Source of the DNA: Gymnopilus junonius
Taxonomy: Eukaryota; Basidiomycota; Agaricomycetes; Agaricales; Galerinaceae
Direction of reading: 5' to 3'
Length of the DNA: 29,586 nt
Assembly (NCBI GenBank): GCA_015501075.1
Contig: JADNYJ010000399.1
Span: 1-29,586 of the forward strand
Position 1 is the stretch's first letter. Each line of letters starts with the position of its first letter. A program made the translations under genes and the position numbers. Of this stretch, positions 1 to 9,331 are shown in pieces. The notes beneath the pieces are model-generated. The model had not been told where the DNA came from. It made no database searches and worked only from the letters and a program-made list of their open reading frames with translations.

Positions 1-787
1 TCTATGTCCATTGCTCCAGGGAACCAAACCAGACCCGAACGACAGGACCTTCTGGGACCTTCTAACTCTATAAACATACATACCAGTGACTTCCGACTTA
101 CTTTTATAGACCGTTTTTTCCCTTCCCTCGCTCACTGGACTACATAGTGGTGGATTACTTACTAACTACTACCCCCTTACCGGCGTACATGCTTTATAAG
201 TCTGATTCGGATGCTTTTTTTATATCTACCACTGACTGATCTTGACTGATCCAAACCACTTTTTTTTGTACGTACTTAATGTACTTACTGCGGTATCTGA
301 ATCTGTGGGGTACGAATCTCGTTATCTCGTTACTCGACTTACGTTCTTTTATTTATATTACTAGCCCTGTGCCCATTGTAGTGTACATAGTCTGATCTGA
401 ACTGGACAATTCTAACTGTTAGTCGCTTTAAGTTCTCGGTTTTTGGTCTTTTGATGCGCTCAATAATCGACTCTCTTTCTTATAGCCTCTTGTTCGAGGG
501 CTTATACATCCTCTTCACCCCTTCAGGCTCAACGATGTCATAAACCTACCATTCCCTCGGGGCAGTGTCGTAGCGTAGATGCGATCATCTTGGACCTTCT
601 GCGGTATGATGCGCGCTTTATTTTCCATGTCAATGTCCATTCTGTAAAACGTCATCTTCGTTCCAAAAGCAGATACAACAGTGTCAAGCTTCAGGTCCGG
701 CTATATATCCAGAAACCTAGCCTGGCTCGCCAGTCGATCAGATTCAAATGATCAGAGAAGTAGCAAACTGACGTTCTCCGATATAAC
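1..787. other. Non-coding flank at the left edge
   Basis: No convincing gene is seen. The first 400 bases are T- and pyrimidine-rich, which would fit the 3' flank of a gene lying to the left, but no coding exon can be shown. The 9-base word GGACCTTCT occurs twice near 48-63 and again near 593 and 1272. Open frames here are short and start at GTG or ATG without splice support. Confidence 0.5.
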
Positions 788-1131
788 GCCTGGTCCTTGT
801 TCCGGTTGCCATACCGTGAGCCCTCAAAAGTTTGGGCGATTTGAAACTCCGAAGGCCCTTTTGTCCGAACCCTGTGGGCACTCACTCTCATCCAAAATCC
901 ATTTTAAAAATTTATATCCATAGAATAGGAGGAAATCTATTGCATGTGCTAAAATTCAAGTTAAAATTTTTTGAGGAGAAGTCCTTAACGTTACCAAACT
1001 TCAGGAGGTTTTTGAGCCAAGCGAAGCCAAGGCTCGATCATGTGCCATTTGATTGATGGCCCCGCCTAGCGGAGTTTTAAACCCCGAACTTTTGAGGGCT
1101 CACGGTTTCGCAACCGTAACAAGGACCAGGC
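788..1131. mobile_element. MITE-like element with about 63-bp terminal inverted repeats
   Basis: The left arm (788-851) and right arm (1070-1131) are near-perfect inverted copies. The outer 14 bases (GCCTGGTCCTTGTT and its complement) match exactly, followed by a few mismatches and then an exact block containing TGAGCCCTCAAAAGTT. The interior (about 852-1069) is AT-rich and has no protein-coding potential. A size near 344 bp, long inverted ends and no ORF fit a non-autonomous DNA transposon. No clear target-site duplication was found, so the exact ends and superfamily are open. It lies about 225 bp upstream of the ABC transporter start. Confidence 0.75.
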
Positions 1132-1305
1132 TACCAGAAACCGGTCGCGCTGTGCGTGTCAGCAGAGTCTTTGCGAGCTGTATCGAAAATCCCACAAATG
1201 GCTTGATTTGTACTGACGAAGAAGATACTGATAGCATACTACGCAGTGAGTCACCTTACTTGCCTCGCCTTGGACCTTCTGGCTCGGAGCCGTCAATCGT
1301 GGTTC

Positions 1306-1311
1306 TATAAA
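1306..1311 (+). promoter_or_regulatory. TATA box of the ABC transporter gene
   Basis: TATAAA lies 45 bases upstream of the ATG at 1356. A pyrimidine-rich stretch (TTTACTTTTACTTTTG) follows, as is common before fungal start sites. Confidence 0.5.
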
Positions 1312-1355
1312 GCCCTTTACTTTTACTTTTGTTCCCCAACTCCTTCCTGATTAGT

Positions 1356-3950
1356 ATGGCGTCCTCTATACCGGATGAGAAGGACTCGGCGGAAATGCCT
1401 CATATCACCATTCAAAAATGCAGCTTGGAGTATGGTGCATTAAGATAGCATCGGACACCTCTTTTGGTCTTCAAAAGCAATGGGAAGACGTCAGATCGGC
1501 GTTACCCTTATATTGGAGGCTCATGACGGATATATTCAACGTCTCGCCACTTCTGTTTACGATATACATTGCGTGCCAATTGTGGCAAGGGATCGAGGAC
1601 TCGATATTGATGCACATGTCGAATGAACTCTTGAGAAATGTAGGCTGTTCTTGCAGAGTTTACGTAGTCGGTTTGGATGACTTATCATTGTACATTAGAT
1701 TGAGAGAGGCGTCGTTCACGGAAAGACCAATAGCAGACAGATCGTCTATGATATCATTTCCCGACTGGTATGCACCGTATTTTTTTCGTTTATCCGTTGG
1801 TATAGGTATATTTCACCCTCTGTCGCCCTTCGTGCCTTTGTTTACCGATATATTTTCCAGTGGAAAAGTGCTGAAGCTACTTGAAACCCGTGTTACTCGT
1901 CATTTCGAACTGGTGCTCATGAAAGGTTACTTGACCTTATTTGTCCTCAATAATCATCTAACTTGGTCTCAGCCAAACTTGGTCTCGATATGCCGACATC
2001 TCAGGGTAATTTATGAGAAGTCAAACCTTCCTGAATGTCGAACTAAGATACCAATTCAGAAGCAGGCAGTAAACAAGAAGCTTCCGCTCATCAGGCCTGG
2101 GGAGCTTTGCAAAACATTCTCAGATTTGGAACGGATAGCCTCAAAATAGCCAGTCATATCTTATTGATCTCTCACATCTCTCGTTGGACAGGTGGCCCGA
2201 TGTATACACTTTTGTGTATCAGCCAGCCTGTGTTTTCCACCATGAATCGGAGAGGACTATGGGACAAAGGTATGTGCAACCTATCTTTATGTTTTGACCC
2301 TCACTGACCCTTTTCTTAAGTGTGCTTTGCATTCGTAAATAACACGTCTTACCTGAGAATGAAGAATCTTGAAAAATTGGCCAGTGGCAAGTTCAGGCAA
2401 GATATCATCAGCGGCGGTCTAGGATCATGGATAGCGAATGGTATGTAGGTGTATCTCCTTCGAATCCCTGATATATACGTACTAAATACTATAAGAATAC
2501 TATAAATCACATCTTCGTCTTGGACAAATTCCCAACGGTCATCCCTTTCAATTGTACTCGGAAGACTCGGCCTTCCATGAGGTAATGTACAAAGTACTCG
2601 GAGATTCGCCAATGGTCCGTGTTCTTCATTTTTTTTTCTGAATATTTTGATTGTAACCTTATATCTCCGCAGATATTGTGTGCTCTGAAAGCCATACAAG
2701 ACCCTGCAAACTTCTCTGTGACCTCCATCGCAATGCTCCAGCAATCATCAATATCGCTCAAGTATTCACTAGCAGTAGTTTTGCACACAAGCCAACGATT
2801 TAGAAAAAGTGTAATGTCTGTCAAGAGCATTTACGCCTCTTCTGTTGTGGTAAACTCCATGACGGTCGGCGATACACCATATCCACGTGTCGACGAGAAA
2901 TCAGAAGAGAGTAATGGGTCAAAAGGGATGGGCTTCGAGCTGAGGTACCTCACATTAGTTTCCTTTCCTCATCCTTACTTACACATAGCTATGTCAGGAA
3001 CGTTTCTTTTTCTTACCCAGGAACTCAGGCAACGGTCCCTGCCCTGAAGGACATCTCCTTAATTATTAAGCCAGGTCAACTTGTGGTGATTGTCGGTGCC
3101 AACGGGAGCGGCAAATCGACACTCATCAAGATTCTCTCCCGTCTCTATGACCCTTCCTCCGGTCAAGTGTTAATCGACGGGTTACCGTCCTCTTCTTACC
3201 GTATCGACGACCTTCATACAGCTACCACTCTTCTGAGTCAAGACAACCTAATATACCCTCTTTCTCTGGGCGAAAACATAGGTCTTGGATATCCTGAATG
3301 CATAGATGCTGAAGAATTGATAAGAGAGGCTGCTGAGAAAGGTGGCGCATTGCAGGTGGTACAGAAGCTTAAGGATGGGATGAACACGGAGTTGGATCCT
3401 GTTATAGAGACGATTTCGACTGGTATGTATGGAAATAAAAATCATCCATTATATGTGGAAATGGAAAAGATGCGAAAGCCGATTGATATCTCTGGTGGCG
3501 AAAAGCAGAGAATTGTTGCGTATGTCGCTTTCGCTGGTCTATTTCCATGTTTTCTTACAATATCTTTTCACAGTGCCCGTTCCTTCATGCGTTTCAAATC
3601 CGGAAAGGTCAAATTCATTGCCGTAGACGAACCTAGCTCTGCCTTAGATGCAGAAGGAGAGCTAGAGTTATTCAAGAACCTGCTGGCTGTTCGTGAGGGA
3701 AAGACCATGGTCTTTGTTACCCATCGCTTTGGACACCTGACCAGGCATGCCAGTCTTATCCTGCACGTTCTTCTCGTTCTATTTCGGTTACCCTCGTTGC
3801 TGATGAGAATTTCCCTGTACTCGTAGATGTATGAAGGAAGGGAACATCGTAGAAAGGGGCTCTCATGCGGAACTCATGCAGAAGAGGGGCGAATATGCCA
3901 ATTTGTATGAGATTCAGGCAGGCGCCTTCTCCGACACAACATCGAAATAA
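1356..3950 (+). CDS. ABC half-transporter (membrane region plus C-terminal ATPase), multi-exon
   Basis: This is a predicted ATP-driven membrane transporter; the substrate is unknown. The first half encodes a hydrophobic region (for example a block beginning WRLMTDIFNVSPLLFTIYIA). The second half is a nucleotide-binding domain with Walker A GANGSGKST, Q-loop LLSQDN, signature ISGGEKQR, Walker B FIAVDEPSSALD and H-loop THRFGH. Introns that restore one coherent protein are 1640-1698, 1806-1860, 1926-1972, 2006-2047, 2270-2320, 2441-2495, 2615-2672, 2945-2997 and 3520-3573. A last intron ends at 3826; its donor is uncertain, 3787 (in frame) or 3767 (usual size but wrong phase). Family-like N-terminal sequence (SLEYGALR) runs into TAG at about 1443 and continues in another frame (IASDTSFGL). 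Exon 1 therefore has a 1-nt loss, or translation starts at 1418. Overall architecture is as in agaricomycete ABCB-like half-transporters. Confidence 0.85.
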
Positions 3951-5278
3951 ATTACTTCTGCATAGCATATTTTAGCAGAAATATTGTAGTACAAGTCGAT
4001 AAACACTCGCAAGTTGGTCTTGGAAGTAAGTATTCGATATTGCGTCAGGCTCCATATGATATTAGAGCTGGTTAAAATTGTGACAGAAGTTTCCAACGGT
4101 TGGATAATCCATTGACCACACTAGTGAGAGTCTGGAGACTCGACTCGCGAAGCAGGTTGAATTTCCAGACAAGTCCCTGTAAGGGAGCTTTTACCAAATA
4201 GATGAATTGACAAAGGGGAGTTGACCTCATCGAGCTAGCCACCCTTGCGTTATCTCGACCTGCTTCGGTAAACAGACTATTTTTAAAGATGTCTGGAGTT
4301 CTGGGGCAGACCACGAAATTTCCTCCGTAATGAGCCTGAGAAAGGCGGAGAAACATATATATGCCTTTCACTGTCATCGTCATCATCATCGATAGCTAGA
4401 AAGTGGCGACCTAGGTGCAGGCAGAACAGGAAGACCCTCGAGGTAACTTCAGAGAATCAGGAATGAACGACGTTCAATAGGTATAGGTCCTGTAGTTGTA
4501 GTTCCCTAGTTGTTCAATCTCGTTCGTTCAAGCTTGGGTGTTTCTTGCCGCTCGGCGAAGCACGTGGACGATAACCATTGTGTTCTCTCAGCTGAGTCAG
4601 CTCTGCCAGCTTGAAATGCTCTCGCTTCCACTGAACCTTGCGCTCTTGGCTCTCGATATACAGAAATCTCTATTACGTTTTCTTGCAACTGACTGCCTGA
4701 GTCTGACTCTTGTATCTGCCTGGTCTGTCTGAGGGAAATTGAATACCGATAACTGCTGCCATCTATTGACAAGGCATTTTGATGGCCTCTCAGGATGACA
4801 AGATCTTAAAGCCTGGGCACATTTTGGATTTGAACGTCATGATCACTCAATGACCTTGTGCCATGTGTATAATGTACCTGCACATCTCCGGCGTTGATAT
4901 AATCAGTGGCAATTGAATCGCTTCTATTGATAAATACTTGAAATTTTAGGCCAGATGCTGGCATGGCTCACAGCCGTGCGTAAGCCCGTAAGCTACGGAA
5001 ATTCGGGCTTCTCAATCTTGTCTCAATCATCTGATCTTTTTTTCCCATGGGACAGCCATCCGTCCGACGTTGGCTGACGCTGTTGTCAGCAAAGGTATTA
5101 GGCTGTTATCATTCGCGCTTCAGAATCCAGGTTTTCGCACAGTGTGGTTTGCTTTCACCTGGCCCTTGTTATTTATATCATCCAGCACGTATCAACGAAA
5201 AATCCTGCCTTTGTTCTCTACACTCACTCTTACCTCGAACGCGATCCTATCCAAAACTCGGGGCCCTGAAGATTTCCA
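3951..5278. other. Intergenic region, nothing recognised
   Basis: This stretch separates the ABC transporter from the GH16 gene. Open frames on both strands (for example 4072-4389 and 4506-4772, -) show no family resemblance or supporting splice sites. The distal part should hold the GH16 promoter. Confidence 0.5.
5169..5177 (+). promoter_or_regulatory. Possible TATA element of the GH16 gene
   Basis: An AT-rich TTATTTATA lies about 105 bases before the ATG at 5279. A pyrimidine-rich tract (about 5207-5233, CCTTTGTTCTC and on) follows and may mark the transcription start. Confidence 0.35.
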
Positions 5279-6865
5279 ATGCTGCGGTTGTCGTTGTTAG
5301 CGCTTGCCGTTTGTTCCAAGTTGGAGAATGTGTATTCTCAGCAATTGACGCTCGCGAGGAATTATAGCGGGGAAGGATTGTATGTTCTTTATTCCTTCTG
5401 CAAGCCGCGTCCTTTGTTGGTCGTGAATCTGATAAATGTTTTTTTAATTCTTTTATACTAGTTTTGATTTATGGAACTTCAAGACAGGAAATGATGCTAT
5501 GGATGCTTTTGGACAGCAGGGAAATGGAGGTGTGTCTTCCAAATATTCCCATCCATCCGCTTCAAGTTGCTGATACTCTTGCAATAACATCACCCGTACC
5601 ACAGGCAACGTAGTCTTTCTCAGCCAAACAGATGCAGCTCAACAAAACCTCACATCTGTCAACTCAGTGGGCAACGTCGTCGTCAAAGTGGATGACTTCA
5701 CGAATGCGCCTCCAAACGGCATGTTTGGCCGTAATACTGTGCAGATGCTCAGCAAGGACCAGATTGGTCCTGGTACTTTGATTATCATGGACGCTGTGCA
5801 TATGCCGTTCGGGGTGAGGTTTGATTTTTTCTTCGCCTTTGGTTCCTTTCCTCCATGATGTACTGATGTATACAATGCTTATTGCTGTTACCTATTTTAG
5901 TGTTCTGTCTGGCCCGCTTTCTGGCTGAGAGGCCAAGTCTGGCCACAAGACGGCGAAATTGATATCGTCGAGAACGTCAACCTCGCCACGAACAACCAAT
6001 ATTCCCTACACACAGAAACTGGATGCTCTCACCCTCCAGCAGGCCAGATTCAAGAAACGGGCAACCTTATCAGCACCGACTGCTTCGTCAACGCTACAGC
6101 AGGCGACGAGGGGTGTGTCATAGCAGATAACAACAAATCTTATGGGGCTGGCTTTGCCCAGAACGAAGGAGGAGCGTTCGCGCTGTTGTGGAATGATGAT
6201 GGAATCAAAATTTGGTTCTTCACGAGGACTGCTATCCCCCAGGATTTGCCCACTGCGAGCCCAAATACGAGTGGGTGGGGTACGCCCGCGGCTTTTTATC
6301 CCAGCACGTCGTGCCCTACACAACAGTTCTTTGGGCCGCAGACTATGATTCTTGTAAGCAGCTCCAATTTCCTTACTAAATTACTACTGAATAACTTTCT
6401 CGCTTTTTTTGACTCTGGTATTTATCTTTAATATTCTAATAACAGGAAATCGACATATGCGGTGGCTTCGCTGGAGGCGTGTTCGATCAGACTTGCCCTG
6501 GCCGCGGGATATGCACTGATCTCGTCCCTGTTGCCTCCAACTACCATGATGCCTTCTTCGAGATCAAATATATCACCGTCTTTTCCAAGTAAGTTTTAGG
6601 ACTTAATCTTGTTGAGCATGGCCTCTTCTTTTCTAATTTGGATGATTGGCCGAATGCTAACTGTCCTTCTCACTTCTTTGCCACTAGCTCGACCTCTAAC
6701 AGTTCGACCTCTTCCAATTCCACTGGTTCTGGATCCAGTGGTAGTGGTAGTAGTTCTGGTTCTGGCTCTAGCTCAGCGGGTTTGTCATTCAAAACTTTCA
6801 ACACGGCAAGTACAATGATCGGCGCTGTTATCCCCCTGCTTGCTTTTGCGACCCTTGCTTGGTAG
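5279..6865 (+). CDS. Secreted, GPI-anchored glycoside hydrolase family 16 protein
   Basis: Predicted endo-beta-glucanase or transglycosylase of the fungal GH16 laminarinase-like group, acting on cell-wall beta-glucan at the cell surface. Six exons with introns 5380-5461, 5530-5604, 5814-5900, 6354-6445 and 6589-6687 join in frame to 383 aa. Residues 1-20 form a signal peptide. The catalytic motif E-I-D-I-V-E is at 145-150 (glutamates 145 and 150, aspartate 147), preceded by the typical [11 protein letters not shown] block. Residues 325-354 are a Ser/Gly/Asn/Thr linker. The end (about 357-383) is a short polar stretch and then a hydrophobic tail finishing in W, as expected for a GPI attachment signal. 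No frame lesion was found. The exact substrate cannot be read from sequence. Confidence 0.9.
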
Positions 6866-7318
6866 TTAATTAAGAAGTGAAATGATCACTGCTGACAAAA
6901 TACTGCTTGGTCTCGTCATGACTCATGAGATCTCTCTAGCTCACTTTCATTGTATTGCTATGTATGCATTGCCATCTTCCACCATCATCCTTGTTCCTGG
7001 CTCAATCTTGAAGAGTTTATTCACTTGTTCACTTGTGGTGCAATAATGGGGTGTTACTCAGGTTCTATTTTCACTGTTCAAGAAACTTAGAAATACAATT
7101 CACGGTCTGAGCATCGGCATAAGTATGCATATTAATGGGCTATCAACTCATTAAAGGCTTAATAACAACTTGGATTGATATTGCTTGCAGAGCCAATCAG
7201 ACATGGGTCAAAATTTCACCCTTCACCATAATAATTCACCACATTAGATCACACAGGATTGAATGAGCGAAAAATAATGTACGGTGTTATATATGATTTA
7301 ACTTACCAACGTCGCCGT
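6866..7318. other. Convergent intergenic spacer
   Basis: This AT-rich spacer lies between the 3' ends of the + GH16 gene and the - ADE1 gene. It should contain both 3' ends. No ORF or RNA gene was recognised. Confidence 0.5.
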
Positions 7319-8422
7319 CTACTTTGTTAAAAGCTCAACTGCTTCCTTATACCGATCTCTTGTTCCCCGCACAATATCCTCATCAATGACCCACCCTTCA
7401 CCCTCCTTTCCTTCTGGGCCACCCTCCAACCCCTTCCTAAAGCCAGTCTTTACTAACCAATCGCGCAAATATTGCTTGTCAAAGCTAGGCTGGGGCCATC
7501 CAGCTTTATACCCTTCCAAAGGCCAGTATCGTGAGGAGTCAGGCGTGAGGAGTTCGTCTACTAATATAAGTTGTTTCTTGGAAGGATCTTGTGGGGAGGG
7601 AATGAGACCAAATTCAAATTTAGTATCCGCTAAAATGAGACCGCGTGTTGCGGCGAAGTCTGCAGCGGTTGTATAGAGTTTGAGAGCTGCACTGGAGATT
7701 TGGTCGTATAATTCTTGCCCAATGATTTTGGCAGCTGTGTATGTGAATAAATAAATTATCAAACAACGTTCTTAAATTCTTGCCTTTCTCGGGAGAGATG
7801 TTTTCATCATGAGCACCTTGCTCAGCCTTCGTCGATGGCGTAAAGATGGGCTGAGGGAGCTTCTGCGATTCAACTAAACCCTCCGGCATCTGGATACCGT
7901 GAACAGTGCCACTCTTCTTATACTCCGACCACGCAGAACCTGTGTTCATCCACGCTTCAGTATACTACATGCATTTGAGGAGTAAGAAGCGAGACGTACC
8001 AGCCAAGTATCCTCTAACGATGGCCTCAAGCGGCACGACCTCCGCCTTCCTCACAAACATTGTTCGGCCCTCAAGTTGATCCTTATACTTTCTCACCTCA
8101 GTAGGCATCTCTTCAATATCGGAAGCGACGAAATGATTGGGAATTATATCTCCAAGCTTCTTGAACCAGAAGAGGGACAGTTGCGTCAGGAGTTTGCCTT
8201 TTTCTGGGATGCCCTATGAACATATTAGATGGCGTCAAAAAAAGTTGCCTTCGATTATAAAAAGAACATACACACGTTTCGTAGAATAACATCATAGGCT
8301 GATATTCTGTCGGACGCGACGAAGAGCAGGTGATCAGGAGACGAGGTGCTGTAGATATCTCGTACTTTGCCCTTTGATATGAGATTGAGATCAGGTAGAT
8401 TAGAATCTTTGAGCGTAGACAT
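7319..8422 (-). CDS. ADE1: Phosphoribosylaminoimidazole-succinocarboxamide synthase (SAICAR synthase)
   Basis: Catalyses ATP-dependent ligation of aspartate to CAIR to give SAICAR in de novo purine synthesis; cytosolic. Four exons (8276-8422, 8000-8213, 7784-7939, 7319-7734) give 310 aa, the usual fungal length. Motifs seen: GKVRDIY and [10 protein letters not shown] near the N-terminus; signature 1 ([15 protein letters not shown], split by an intron inside the last glycine codon); signature 2 (LADTKFEFG); and the [13 protein letters not shown] block. Introns 8214-8275 and 7940-7999 are GT-AG. Intron 7735-7783 begins GCAAG after AAAG and ends ACACAG, so it is a GC-AG intron. The start ([12 protein letters not shown]) is the first in-frame ATG and fits family starts. 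No lesions. Confidence 0.95.
7735..7783 (-). other. GC-AG intron of ADE1
   Basis: The exon ends GAGAAAG and the intron starts GCAAGAATTT, a strong donor apart from T to C at position 2. The acceptor is CATACACAG. Splicing here joins SPEK to AAKIIGQ, as in the family. No GT donor nearby preserves that junction. Confidence 0.85.
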
Positions 8423-8562
8423 GATTTCAATATGAGAAAGGACTGCGTGGACAGTAGCTGAACGACGCGATGATCTAAGGAAGGAGAAGGTGATCAAAGT
8501 AAAAATGTCTGAACGCTAAATTAGGGGCGATCGATCAAGTGACGGATAAGGCGGTCCGGTGC

Positions 8563-8570
8563 TATTTATA
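8563..8570 (-). promoter_or_regulatory. TATA box of ADE1
   Basis: Read on the minus strand this is TATAAATA, about 140 bases upstream of the ADE1 ATG. Confidence 0.45.
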
Positions 8571-9108
8571 GTGCATTAAAGTAATGGGTGACTTTCGGTT
8601 TTCCCCCCATAGTACTGGGTATCCAAAAGCGGAAAAAGGAGGCAAAAGAGCGAAAAAGAGAGAGAATTAGTAGAAATATTCATGATCCTTTATTTCATGC
8701 AAAGAATGCATACAATTATAACTCATTTCAAGCCTTTGCTTTCCTTGCTTTTTTTCTGGTGTGCTTCACATGCACGAGTCAGGAAAATCAGGTCGCCTCC
8801 CCGCAGCCCACCCAAAACTCTACAAACAGCAAATCAGTGCGAAAAAATGGGTAAAATTTTTGTTATTAATTGTTGATAGCATATGCATTATTAGAGACCT
8901 TCTGAGCCCTGAAAATTGGTCAACCATGCTCATGAAATGCCCGAAGCTCAGAGATGAGCATCACGAGCAGCGGCACCCAGCCCGTGGCTGAATATGGTAA
9001 TATGGCAGATAACATTGGCCGTGGCAGCTAACATTCCGATGATTTACATAGCTCAATGATCACAGTAAAACATTCTAAAGAGACAGTTCTTTTTATTATA
9101 TGTATCTA
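8571..9108. other. Region between ADE1 and the retroelement, with direct repeats
   Basis: No gene is recognised. Near its right end are two direct copies of a 14-base word, TGGCAGATAACATT (9003-9016) and TGGCAGCTAACATT (9022-9035). The second opens a repeat unit that is interrupted by the copia element and recurs in diverged form at 14060 onward. Confidence 0.5.
9104..9108. repeat. Target-site duplication, left copy (ATCTA)
   Basis: ATCTA directly precedes the left LTR and is repeated directly after the right LTR (13959-13963). Five bases is the usual duplication for copia integrases. Confidence 0.85.
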
Positions 9109-9322
9109 CTTTGGCAATGGTGTAGTCTACATATGTAGCATTTAATAAAACCCTTTAACTTCCTTTTAAGGAAGGTAAGGATTCAGGTACAAGAACAGTT
9201 ACATTCCATCCTTCTCGGACGGCTGTTTATATACTACAATCTCGATCGTACCTACTATCTAAGGTAAGTATTCAATCTCCGACTGAATGTCAGATACTCG
9301 GGTTGTCGCCTATGCCCCAACA
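9109..9322 (-). repeat. 3' LTR of the copia element
   Basis: Matches the right LTR at 210 of 214 bases. On the sense strand it starts TGTTGGGG and ends ATTGCCAAAG; the AAG end is set by the flanking ATCTA duplication. Relative to the 5' LTR it has A for G at 9140, 9208 and 9292, and T for C at 9313. Confidence 0.93.
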
Positions 9323-9331
9323 CTCCCCCTC
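9323..9331 (-). other. Polypurine tract of the copia element
   Basis: On the sense strand GAGGGGGAG directly abuts the 3' LTR, where the plus-strand primer of reverse transcription is expected. It overlaps the pol stop codon (9330-9332). Confidence 0.75.

Noticed and set aside
1418..2149. ABC transporter 5' half read as a pseudogene with several frameshifts
   Set aside because: Most frame changes disappear when short GT-AG introns at 1640, 1806, 1926 and 2006 are removed; only the exon 1 change remains.
5070..5300. 76-codon frame upstream of the GH16 gene as an N-terminal extension
   Set aside because: It is not in frame with the GH16 exon, and the ATG at 5279 directly begins a good signal peptide.
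9112..9322. Canonical TG...CA LTR limits (211 bp)
   Set aside because: The 5-bp ATCTA duplication abuts only when the three extra bases shared by both LTRs are included.
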